64,000 nucleotides of DNA from a virus: the IMG/VR virus record IMGVR_UViG_3300021962_000041, positions 50,869 through 114,868 of that record. The stretch is one strand, 5' to 3'. Position 1 is the stretch's first letter, and each line of letters starts with the position of its first letter. The notes under the pieces are model-generated. The model worked only from the letters and a program-made list of their open reading frames with translations, did not search any database and had not been told where the DNA came from. This document shows positions 39,764-47,633 of this stretch, one piece after another. The translations under genes were made by a program, and so were the position numbers.

Positions 39764-40062
39764 ATTAAATCTTCCTCATCATACTCAAATTCAATATCAT
39801 CTGGCATATCTTCAGGGTTCTCTAACTCAACTGGAAAAAAACAAGGATGCACTTCTTCGTCAATTAAGTAAAAAGAGTTTCTATATAAGTCTTCTGGTTC
39901 GAAAGATCTATTCTGATCTGCTGCTCTACAAAGATCCTGATCGTATAAATGTCCATCTGGCATTTCATCAAACGTAAAAGGTATATGATTGATGAAATAC
40001 ATTTTCACAATCATACTACCATTATTGTACCAGCAGTATGCGTGATCGATACGATAAGACAT
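39757..40062 (-). CDS. Conserved cyanophage protein
   Basis: A 101-residue protein starting MSYRIDHAYCWYNNGSMIVK, beta-rich at first and with a very acidic tail (EDMPDDIEFEYDEEDLMG). ATG 40062 is preferred to 40077 because a GGGAA site lies at the right distance. Its 3' end overlaps the late box of the fibre gene. Function unknown. Confidence 0.7.
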   Translation of the reverse strand: MSYRIDHAYCWYNNGSMIVKMYFINHIPFTFDEMPDGHLYDQDLCRAADQNRSFEPEDLYRNSFYLIDEEVHPCFFPVELENPEDMPDDIEFEYDEEDLMG

Positions 40063-40094
40063 AGGAAAAATTCCCATATCTTATATTTATTTTA

Positions 40095-40167
40095 TACCCG
40101 TGGTCGGATTCGAACCGACACTGGAAGGATTTTAAGTCCTCTGTCTCTGCCGTTGGACTACACGGGC
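40095..40167 (-). tRNA. tRNA-Leu (anticodon TAA)
   Basis: A 73-nt cloverleaf: acceptor GCCCGTG/CACGGGT, anticodon loop CTTAAAA giving anticodon TAA, T-arm GTCGG-TTCGAAT-CCGAC and discriminator A. It reads UUA/UUG Leu codons, which are more frequent in AT-rich phage genes than in the host. The variable region is only about five bases, whereas Leu tRNAs normally carry a long variable arm. No CCA is encoded. Confidence 0.85.
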
Positions 40168-40172
40168 TTAGG

Positions 40173-40245
40173 TGCTCCTTGCGTGGATCGAACACGCCTC
40201 AGGCGAATTATGAGTTCGCTGCATTCACCAGATTGCTAAAGGAGC
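40173..40245 (-). tRNA. tRNA-Met (anticodon CAT)
   Basis: A 73-nt cloverleaf: acceptor GCTCCTT/AAGGAGC, anticodon loop CTCATAA, T-arm GCGTG-TTCGATC-CACGC and discriminator A. The lack of three G:C pairs in the anticodon stem argues against an initiator tRNA. It could instead be a lysidine-modified Ile tRNA, which sequence alone cannot decide. Confidence 0.85.
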
Positions 40246-40247
40246 AA

Positions 40248-40320
40248 TAGGAGTGCTGGGAATTGAACCCAGACTACCCCGTTATAAGCAGGGCGCTCTG
40301 ACCGATTAAGCTACACTCCC
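40248..40320 (-). tRNA. tRNA-Ile (anticodon TAT)
   Basis: A 73-nt cloverleaf: acceptor GGGAGTG/CACTCCT with a G:U first pair, anticodon loop CTTATAA giving TAT, T-arm CTGGG-TTCAATT-CCCAG and discriminator A. It decodes AUA. Its 3' end lies two bases from the neighbouring tRNA, and the stop codon of the 40321 gene follows its 5' end at once. Confidence 0.85.
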
Positions 40321-40494
40321 TCAAGGGGCTTCGTTGTTTAACTCAGTGTGTATTCGTATCAGTTCGTCATCAGCGGGCATCATCATTGCTGCCTGCCCGT
40401 ATTTGTTGACAATGCCTAAACTTTCTCCATTCTCAACTCGTTCCATAAGTTCATCGAACCTCTCTTGAAACTCTTCCACTGTGAAAACTTCCAT
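40321..40494 (-). CDS. Phd/YefM antitoxin-like small protein
   Basis: A 57-residue protein MEVFTVEEFQERFDELMERV... with the pattern of a Phd/YefM antitoxin N-terminal domain (a short strand, two helices, ENGESLGIVNKYGQAAMMMP). No toxin gene is next to it; the downstream sequence is tRNA. In cyanophages such orphan antitoxin-like proteins are common, and a DNA-binding or anti-toxin role is inferred only. A TATTTAG box at 40504-40510 precedes it. Confidence 0.7.
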   Translation of the reverse strand: MEVFTVEEFQERFDELMERVENGESLGIVNKYGQAAMMMPADDELIRIHTELNNEAP

Positions 40495-40506
40495 TTTGAC
40501 TTTTAT

Positions 40507-40716
40507 TTAGTTGTTGTCCTGACCATAGATGGCAAGATCAGCATACTCAATCTGTTCAGGTTGAAGTTGACTAGTTACAACATCCAGGACGTTCATGAAC
40601 TCCTGAACGGTCTCACACTCAACCAGACGCTCACTTCCTTGATCACTGAGAAGAAGGAAAGAGCGGGTGCATACATCAATCACAATACCCTGTACGGTTT
40701 CTTGTGCGGTGCTCAT
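40507..40716 (-). CDS. Small hypothetical protein
   Basis: A 69-residue protein MSTAQETVQGIVIDVCTRSF... beta-rich at first, then helical (VQEFMNVLDVVTSQLQPEQI). It is directly behind a consensus promoter. Function unknown. Confidence 0.7.
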   Translation of the reverse strand: MSTAQETVQGIVIDVCTRSFLLLSDQGSERLVECETVQEFMNVLDVVTSQLQPEQIEYADLAIYGQDNN

Positions 40717-40741
40717 GTGGTGTTCCGTTGATTACCCTCAT

Positions 40742-40770
40742 ATTATAGGGTATCCTGGATCAGGTGTCAA
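40742..40770 (-). promoter_or_regulatory. Consensus sigma-70 promoter upstream of the tRNA cluster
   Basis: TTGACA (40765-40770), a 17-base spacer and TATAAT (40742-40747), leftward. It should drive 40716, the antitoxin-like gene and the three tRNAs as one early transcript. Confidence 0.82.
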
Positions 40771-40775
40771 GCGTT

Positions 40776-41753
40776 TTAAGAAAGACTATTGATTGCGGAG
40801 ATGACCGATGCCTTAGCAGTTGTCTGAGAAGCGATCTTTCTTTCATGGTTTATAAGGCCCCATGCCTGCAAATCTTTATTTGATTTTTCATCTTTAACGA
40901 TATTTAAATCAGATCGTAAAGCATCTCTTTGAGATCGTAAAGATGTAATCTCACTTTGTAATGCAGTAATTGAACTTGCAATAGCAACACATCTTGAAGC
41001 AGTAACACTTGTATTTGATGCATAAGGGGCAACTCCTGCACCAAAATAATAACGATATGGAATGGCAGCTGAAATAGTTCTAGGATTATGATTTGATTGT
41101 GTTGCCGAAATATCTAATCTTGCAATTCCAACAGATGTTCCACCATTATCATCTTTTGTATTAACTCGTCCATATCCAGAATATGCAGAAGTTAATTCCT
41201 GACTCACATCTGGATTGAATGGATTTACTGCATCATAATTTGGCGAAAGTCCTTCAATATTGGTGTAAATTGACAATAAATCTCGATCTTGTTTAAAAGT
41301 TGTTTGAGTTGAATAATCTTGATTGAAATTAGGGGTTGAAAGAGTTGTTCCACCAGACGTTGTTACACTAGCAGCAATGCCTGGCCAACAATTTCCGTTT
41401 GTTGCTTCTAAAGATAAGGTAACAATCTGCTGTTTAATAAAATTAATTCTAGCATTAAACGATAAGATCTTATCATCTACTGTTTTACAAAATTGACGAA
41501 ATGTTTCTGGTTTTGATTTTGCCTCAGCAAAAGCATCTTGCTCTGGATCTGTGCGAGAAATTGGTGGAGGTGCTTCATTTTGCTGAACAACCCATTCTCC
41601 ACTAGCAGATTCTTGTGTTGCTGTTGTGGCAGTAATAGTTGATGGTATTTCTACACTCGCAGTGTCCTTTTCTCGCTGAGACTTGGCATTAGAATATTGC
41701 GATTGTTCTTTTGTTAAAATATCAATAGTACTTTGTGCTGCACCATCTGGCAT
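40776..41753 (-). CDS. Putative virion structural protein
   Basis: A 325-residue protein in the baseplate/fibre block. Residues 85-110 and 260-325 are helical with coiled-coil character (SSITALQSEITSLRSQRDAL), framing a Thr/Ser/Asn-rich beta region. This layout fits a trimeric baseplate-attached or neck-fibre protein. A TATTTAG late-type box is at 41782-41788. I recognise no named family. Confidence 0.6.
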   Translation of the reverse strand: MPDGAAQSTIDILTKEQSQYSNAKSQREKDTASVEIPSTITATTATQESASGEWVVQQNEAPPPISRTDPEQDAFAEAKSKPETFRQFCKTVDDKILSFNARINFIKQQIVTLSLEATNGNCWPGIAASVTTSGGTTLSTPNFNQDYSTQTTFKQDRDLLSIYTNIEGLSPNYDAVNPFNPDVSQELTSAYSGYGRVNTKDDNGGTSVGIARLDISATQSNHNPRTISAAIPYRYYFGAGVAPYASNTSVTASRCVAIASSITALQSEITSLRSQRDALRSDLNIVKDEKSNKDLQAWGLINHERKIASQTTAKASVISAINSLS

Positions 41754-41780
41754 TTTTTACACCTACAAAATCAATTATTT

Positions 41781-42680
41781 TTATTTAGTTTGCTCTAGAT
41801 CAGCAATTCTTTTCTTTAAATCTTCAATCTGTTGCTGCTGCTCCTTCATACCCTCAATTAAAAGTGCCACGAGATTTTCATACTTAACACCTTTGATCAT
41901 CATTTTTTGAGTTTTTGTTGCTAGATCAGGATCATCAAAAACTGGAGCATTTGGTATGATTTCAAATTCTCTCACAACTTCTGGTACAACTTTTTCCACA
42001 TCTTGTGCAATAACACCAATTTCTCCATTTGGATTTTCTTGTGCTTTTTCTGGCCAAAGATCTTCTTTCCAATTAAAAGAAACTCCTTGCAACTGAAGAA
42101 TCTTATCTAGAGCATTTTCTAATGGTTCAATATCTTTTTTTAAATTAAAATCAGAAGATGGGCAAGGAGCACAAATAGGAGCACCATTATAAGTCCAAGT
42201 TCCAGTTAATGCTCCTGTTGCAGTATTAATAGTAATTCCGGATGCACCTCCACCAATTTCAACCAATCCACCATTAAGGTCTATTCTTGCTGCATTTACT
42301 GTATAGTTTGGAGTACAAGTATTATCTTCGGGAACTGCTTTTCCTCTAAATGCATTCAATCCCTGCATAACAGCAGAAAGAGAAATATCAGATGCTCCAA
42401 TAACAGTATGACTTCCAATTGTTATATTTGATCCAACTGTACAATGAGTTCCTGTGAATAATCCTAACCCTAGGAAATTAGTTGTTAAAGGTTTATCTAA
42501 GCAAGGTCCTGCAGCAAGAGCTGCTGTTCCATATAATGCAGTTGATCCACTTCCAAAATATCCAGCATAAATTGAAGCTGTACCAGGTACTAAACTGCGA
42601 AGAAACTTTGGAAGAACTACAGCAGTGTCAAATAATGGATGAGTGACACTAAAACTAAAAACGTCTAAATCGTCGAACAT
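41781..42680 (-). CDS. Short fibre-like protein with S74 chaperone domain
   Basis: A 299-residue protein. Residues 1-170 are beta-rich with Gly/Thr repeats. From about 176 it has a C-terminal S74-type chaperone (SDFN followed by LKKDIEPLENALDKI, then GEIGVIAQDVEKVVPEVV), which contains a longer-than-usual insert (EFEIIPNAPVFDDPDLATKT). The usual SDxRxK is SDFNLKK, so the Lys is kept. A coiled coil ends the protein. It lies among baseplate genes, so a short tail fibre is the likeliest role. Confidence 0.75.
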   Translation of the reverse strand: MFDDLDVFSFSVTHPLFDTAVVLPKFLRSLVPGTASIYAGYFGSGSTALYGTAALAAGPCLDKPLTTNFLGLGLFTGTHCTVGSNITIGSHTVIGASDISLSAVMQGLNAFRGKAVPEDNTCTPNYTVNAARIDLNGGLVEIGGGASGITINTATGALTGTWTYNGAPICAPCPSSDFNLKKDIEPLENALDKILQLQGVSFNWKEDLWPEKAQENPNGEIGVIAQDVEKVVPEVVREFEIIPNAPVFDDPDLATKTQKMMIKGVKYENLVALLIEGMKEQQQQIEDLKKRIADLEQTK

Positions 42681-42685
42681 AATTT

Positions 42686-43279
42686 TTACTTACAACTTTC
42701 TGTTACACCAGCAATAACATCGGCAAAAGGAATGCCAAGACTTTTTAATAGTGTAGATAATGGAGATCCACCTTTTTGAACTTCACCAACAATATTAATA
42801 AAATGATCGGTTACAATATTAACTTCAGCAGTTCCCTTGATACAAACTTTAGTTCCAGTTAAAGTTAATTGTTCTCCACTATGAACAACAACTGCTCCAT
42901 TTGAAGACAACATGAAGCATCCGTTGGTTTTCTTTTCACCTTGAGTTTCAATGTACATATTTTTACAAAGAAACTTGATATTTCCACCTTGAGCATTAAA
43001 AACTAGATCTCCAGTTTTAGCATTCAAAGAAAATGCAATATCTTCTTTAGATGGTTTATCTCTGTTTTTCTGTAAATTATGTCCACAAGTGATGTGATAT
43101 GGACCTTGAACGTGCTCCATTTTGGAGCCATCAGTCTTATATTTAAAGGTTGAATTAGATGCAACAGCTAAACGAAATTGCGTTCCATCATCAGCTTCTT
43201 TTGGTCCACCTGGTCCAAAAAACATAATCCCATGGGGATTATCAGTAACAATATATTCTGGGGGTCTATTTGATGCCAT
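42686..43279 (-). CDS. Baseplate-type structural protein
   Basis: A 197-residue protein. The middle has alternating strands (FSLNAKTGDLVFNAQGGNIK, ETQGEKKTNG, SSNGAVVVHSGEQLTLTGTK, VCIKGTAEVNIVTDHF) resembling the beta-prism spike of T4 gp5 C-terminal or VgrG-type needles. In this phage the gp5-type OB domain is a separate gene at 45697, so this may be the detached spike. That is inference. Confidence 0.6.
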   Translation of the reverse strand: MASNRPPEYIVTDNPHGIMFFGPGGPKEADDGTQFRLAVASNSTFKYKTDGSKMEHVQGPYHITCGHNLQKNRDKPSKEDIAFSLNAKTGDLVFNAQGGNIKFLCKNMYIETQGEKKTNGCFMLSSNGAVVVHSGEQLTLTGTKVCIKGTAEVNIVTDHFINIVGEVQKGGSPLSTLLKSLGIPFADVIAGVTESCK

Positions 43280-45666
43280 TACTTAAGAACACACTGAGTA
43301 ACTTTAATTAATTGTGCTTCATTAAAATCTGGTCTATTATTGTTTGTAAGGAGATAATCGTTCTTTTCTGTAAATGCAATAATAGGTCTTACTTCTAAAC
43401 CAGCGCCTGTTTTACTATTTATTGTGATTGTTGGAACCTCTGTAACTCCACAACCTGGAGTTTCAACAACCATTGCCACAATTTGCCCCACATCTGTCAT
43501 TTGTATTTTTACCTGCAAACCAGGTATATCTGGTGTTATTGATACACTATCATTTACAGTATATCCAATTCCAGTGCTCAATATTTCAATCTCTTCGAGA
43601 CAACCAACGTACTCTCTAACATCATTTTCTACTACTTCATCTTCTACTCTTTCTTGGAATTCATCTAGTCCAGTTGGAGCGTTTACATATCCCCTTCCAG
43701 TATTAACCATAATAACCTTGATAACCTCACCAACATTATTTGTAATCGTATATGCAGATGCAAAATTTCCCTGCCCACAATTATCATTGAAAGTCACAAA
43801 TGGTGGAGAAGTATATCCCTGACCACCATATCTTAAATTAACTCCCAATACTTCCCCTACATTATTAACGATTGCATCCCCAACTGCTCCAGATCCACCA
43901 CCACCAAAGAATTCAACCTGTGGTGGTCCACATCTCCATGCACCAGTATTACACCTCAATTGACTCTCATATCTTCCAGGTAAACTTTGATTCAAATTTG
44001 TAAAATCTTTACCAAAAACTGTTGCTCCAGTAAGAATATTGTTTTTATCTAAGAAACCACCAACCTTATCTAAAACCCATTTTTCAGCTTCAGCAGCATC
44101 TGGTATCGGTATCATTTTATCAAATGCTTCTTTCATTGAATTTGTAGATCCACTACCAATTTTGAAAGATTTAATTTCTGGACAATCTGGTTTAGCACAT
44201 AAGAATGCCTCAAATCCTAAGATATAATCAACTGCTTGGAAGACAGATCCTGCAATTTTAGCAACCCCACCCAACACATCATTGATTTTATTCAGAATTG
44301 GTTTTAATGTCTTATCAATTGCTGCAGATAAGTTGTTTAGTAAAGCATTTGTAAATTGCTCAACGGCACAAAATGCTGCATTAATAACATTACCAATAAG
44401 AGAGAATAGAAAATCAGTAACTAACTGAGTTAATCCATCAATGATTTTATCAAAAGCACAAAGTATTGAATCAATAATAACTTTGATAACAGTATTTTTT
44501 AGTGCCTTTGTCAGCGAAGTCATTATTTTATTAATGATCTTTTCAATCAATTTGCGGATCAAATTAAGAATATAATTTCTCATTCTTTGAATCAATAGTT
44601 TCAAAACAGCACTAATGATTACAGCAGTATTGCCAATAATAGCAGTTATATTTCTAATCTTATTAATCGTCCCCTTAACGTAAACATTATAAAACTTTTT
44701 AGCTTCCTTCAAAAAATTGAAGAACTTTAATAGTGCATTATTAATTCCTGCAAGAGTACTTTTACCACAAGGGTCTGCCATACTATTAACTTCTTCTTCA
44801 ATCTCTTCCTCCATTGCTCTCAGTTGACTATAATTAAATCCGTCCTTACATTTTTTATCAGGTGCAGACCAACCATTGTTTGCATCACTAACTGGACGGC
44901 ACTCTGCAACTCTCTTCTTAATCTCATCAAGAATTGCTTGTTTACGTTGACGTAAACTAAGATAATTGTCTATTTGTGATCCAAATTTATCTCGTAGTTC
45001 TTGTGTAATTCCTGTCCCACCATTTGCAGTCAATCTGTCATACAAAGTTTCTTTTCCAGCATCACCAGGAAGTGTTGGATCTATTAAAGTATTCTGTAGA
45101 GTGGCAACAGAATCATGCAAGAATCCATCGACTAAGGTTTTATCTTGTAATAACTCTGTTGTACTGCGATCTTTGAATAAATTAACATCGGCATCAATTG
45201 GAAGAGGTTCAGCAAAAGGAATTACTGGAAGTGTTTGTACATTACTAGATGGAAGAATAACTTTTTGAAGTTCTGGTCCATTTCCTTTTGCTGCTTGTTC
45301 AGATAATGCTGCTTTCGTATCTGGGTTTGATGTTTTTGATGTTGCTTGCGTTCCATCGGAATATGTAATTGTTACATCAAGACCATTACTATCAACGCTA
45401 AATTTAGTATTATTTACAGGATCAACATAATTAGCGTTTGGTGGAACAACATATGTACTTGTTGTAGGATTTTTTGCTGGTGTTTGTGTTGTTGAGGTTT
45501 TATATGTTGACTCGTCCTTGGAAATATTGTTCTTTAAATCATAGAGAAGAGCAGAATCGGTGACATTAATTAAAGTTCCATTTGATTGGACTTCTTTCCA
45601 TACACCATTTATACGCTTATAAGTGATGCCCTGTACTTTTCTAGTAACATTAGCTGGTGTAACCAT
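43279..45666 (-). CDS. Large baseplate structural protein
   Basis: A 795-residue protein starting MVTPANVTRKVQGITYKRIN. The middle has a long helical region rich in Ile, Leu and Lys (about 330-420), followed by Gly-rich beta repeats (GGGGSGAVGDAIVNNVGEVL). A TTG two codons upstream is possible. Its TAATG junction couples it to the gene at 42686. It lies between the gp5-type hub and the spike-like protein, so a baseplate role is inferred. No named family is recognised. Confidence 0.65.
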   Translation of the reverse strand: MVTPANVTRKVQGITYKRINGVWKEVQSNGTLINVTDSALLYDLKNNISKDESTYKTSTTQTPAKNPTTSTYVVPPNANYVDPVNNTKFSVDSNGLDVTITYSDGTQATSKTSNPDTKAALSEQAAKGNGPELQKVILPSSNVQTLPVIPFAEPLPIDADVNLFKDRSTTELLQDKTLVDGFLHDSVATLQNTLIDPTLPGDAGKETLYDRLTANGGTGITQELRDKFGSQIDNYLSLRQRKQAILDEIKKRVAECRPVSDANNGWSAPDKKCKDGFNYSQLRAMEEEIEEEVNSMADPCGKSTLAGINNALLKFFNFLKEAKKFYNVYVKGTINKIRNITAIIGNTAVIISAVLKLLIQRMRNYILNLIRKLIEKIINKIMTSLTKALKNTVIKVIIDSILCAFDKIIDGLTQLVTDFLFSLIGNVINAAFCAVEQFTNALLNNLSAAIDKTLKPILNKINDVLGGVAKIAGSVFQAVDYILGFEAFLCAKPDCPEIKSFKIGSGSTNSMKEAFDKMIPIPDAAEAEKWVLDKVGGFLDKNNILTGATVFGKDFTNLNQSLPGRYESQLRCNTGAWRCGPPQVEFFGGGGSGAVGDAIVNNVGEVLGVNLRYGGQGYTSPPFVTFNDNCGQGNFASAYTITNNVGEVIKVIMVNTGRGYVNAPTGLDEFQERVEDEVVENDVREYVGCLEEIEILSTGIGYTVNDSVSITPDIPGLQVKIQMTDVGQIVAMVVETPGCGVTEVPTITINSKTGAGLEVRPIIAFTEKNDYLLTNNNRPDFNEAQLIKVTQCVLK

Positions 45667-45690
45667 TATCAATCAACCTCTCGTATTTGA

Positions 45691-45697
45691 TATTTAT
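45691..45697 (-). promoter_or_regulatory. Late-type ATAAATA box
   Basis: Minus-strand CTAATAAATATC about 25 bases before the 45666 ATG. It overlaps the stop of the 45697 gene. Confidence 0.45.
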
Positions 45698-46380
45698 TAG
45701 ACAGTTCTATCATTGATACCGATTATTCCTGCTCTAATTGCATCAGACTCTGCATCCGATATTGTTTGAGATGTAATATAAGGTAGCTTACTACTTCTAA
45801 TTTCATTTAATTCTTTTAATGTAATTGATGTATCTCCCGGACCAGTATATGTTCCGCCTGGAAGAACAGTTTGTACTGCAGGTTCTACTTGTGCATTCTT
45901 TGCTTTATTAAAATCATCTTTTGATGGAACTGCAGGTTCGGTTGGTTTTTGCCCACCTAGAATTTTATGAGAAGGTGGATTAAATCCAAAATTATAAGAT
46001 ACTACATTTCTGAATTCAGTAGATCCTTTTTGTTTTACCTCATCCAAGTCAATAACTTCACCAGGATCTGATCTAGTAAGAATAGCAGTGATAACTGGAA
46101 CCTGATTATAAGCATCCATAAAATATCCTCTAACCCATTCACCACCTGCCAATCCAGTTGTTGAACGATTAAAACTTCCTTGTGTTGTTGGTCTCTCGAC
46201 CATTGCCCAAGGTAATTTATTATCTGGAAGTTTAGATCCTGATTTATCATGAATACCAACGATTCTTACTCGAACACGATCAAACCCATCTGGATTGTAT
46301 CGATCCTCAAGTTGATTAATTGCAACTTGACCAATCCACCATTGAAAATCATCCTTTCCAGTAAAACCTGTGTTTGACAT
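45697..46380 (-). CDS. gp5-like baseplate hub protein (OB-fold part)
   Basis: A 227-residue protein. Residues 9-110 (WWIGQVAINQLEDRYNPDGF, RVRVRIVGIHDKS, LPWAMVERPTTQG, GGEWVRGYFMDA, VITAILTRSDPG) form the OB-fold of T4 gp5, the central hub. There is no lysozyme domain; a lytic domain is instead found in the M23-like protein at 47634. The rest is a charged linker with a helical tail. Confidence 0.78.
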   Translation of the reverse strand: MSNTGFTGKDDFQWWIGQVAINQLEDRYNPDGFDRVRVRIVGIHDKSGSKLPDNKLPWAMVERPTTQGSFNRSTTGLAGGEWVRGYFMDAYNQVPVITAILTRSDPGEVIDLDEVKQKGSTEFRNVVSYNFGFNPPSHKILGGQKPTEPAVPSKDDFNKAKNAQVEPAVQTVLPGGTYTGPGDTSITLKELNEIRSSKLPYITSQTISDAESDAIRAGIIGINDRTV

Positions 46381-46387
46381 AATTCTA

Positions 46388-47626
46388 TTAACCTGGTGTA
46401 TCCTTGACTAAGGTTAAAGAAGTATATGATCTAGTCGTATCAAAATGATGACAAAGATTCAATATCAAATATTTACCACTTTCAATTTCATCATATTCAG
46501 TATCACCTTTAACATTGATGTTAATTAGTCCACCAACAAGTAAATTTGGATTGCAAGGAATCACAACATTCAACATCTTACTGAAAAGTATATTATATCT
46601 AGAGGTAGAATATGCTTGCCATTCCATTGCACTATTATTTACCTTAGTAGATTTAGATTCTAACATTCCAACATCTAAAATATGAAAATGAGTTCTTGTA
46701 AAATCAGTATCTTCCGAAACAAAATTAGATGCTGTTTTTACGGACTTTCCTAAGGTATTTGGTTTTTTAATTGGTTGATCACCAAGAATCATTTCTCCCT
46801 TATCAGTAATTTTAAAAATTAATTCAGTATATTCTAATAAACGAGGATCAAAGAAAATGTTTCTAGTGCAATAAACACCACTCTTTAAAGCATTCAATGT
46901 TGATTGATTTCTAATTGTTCTAAATGATAAAATTCTGTAATCATGATTTTCATCATTTTTTAGAATAGTATTATACTCATAAGATATTGGATAAGGATCT
47001 TGCTCTATCAATTTACTTATTGACCTAAAATGAATTCCTAATTGATTTTCAAAAAAGAAATAACCTGGAAGACCATCACTACCATAAGGAATTGACTTTT
47101 GGCATAATTCAATAATGATCTTGAATGCATCTTTACTTGATCCAAGAAAATTATAGGTGTTTAATGTTTGATCAATAAAAAGTTTATTTGGTAAAATACC
47201 AAGTTCTTTTGTCAGAATCTTTCTTACAGAGTCTGATATCTTTCCCGTATATTTTTCTGTTAAGGTTGTCTTCAAATTTTCTTCTGCAGTCTCAGACATT
47301 AAAGACATTGCAACCAGTTCACGATTTGGTTCCTTTTCGGCAACAGGAGCACCAATAACTCGTAAAGGTTTGTTATTAAAATCTAGAGTTCCTAGTTTAG
47401 ATTTAATTGAAAATGATACTTTCTCATTACCTTGTATTGGTAACTTAGACATCAATCGATTGGTATCAACTAGTGCAATATTAGCAGTAACGATTGGTGA
47501 AAAAAGACTTTCATAATAATCAAAAGAAACAGTAGATGTTTTTTGATCTATACCAGAAATTGGATAAGATGTTTGATTTTTTATAATTGATATATTTTCG
47601 TAAATTGATGGACTTACTGCTGACAT
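46388..47626 (-). CDS. gp27-like baseplate hub protein
   Basis: A 412-residue protein with the layout of T4 gp27: repeated beta-barrel modules (SIYENISIIKNQTSYPISG, YYESLFSPIVTANIAL) and a helical centre. It directly precedes the gp5-like gene as in T4 tail clusters, and in T4 gp27 binds gp5. The assignment rests on context and fold-like patterns, not on a diagnostic motif. Confidence 0.65.
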   Translation of the reverse strand: MSAVSPSIYENISIIKNQTSYPISGIDQKTSTVSFDYYESLFSPIVTANIALVDTNRLMSKLPIQGNEKVSFSIKSKLGTLDFNNKPLRVIGAPVAEKEPNRELVAMSLMSETAEENLKTTLTEKYTGKISDSVRKILTKELGILPNKLFIDQTLNTYNFLGSSKDAFKIIIELCQKSIPYGSDGLPGYFFFENQLGIHFRSISKLIEQDPYPISYEYNTILKNDENHDYRILSFRTIRNQSTLNALKSGVYCTRNIFFDPRLLEYTELIFKITDKGEMILGDQPIKKPNTLGKSVKTASNFVSEDTDFTRTHFHILDVGMLESKSTKVNNSAMEWQAYSTSRYNILFSKMLNVVIPCNPNLLVGGLININVKGDTEYDEIESGKYLILNLCHHFDTTRSYTSLTLVKDTPG

Positions 47627-47633
47627 TTTTTAA

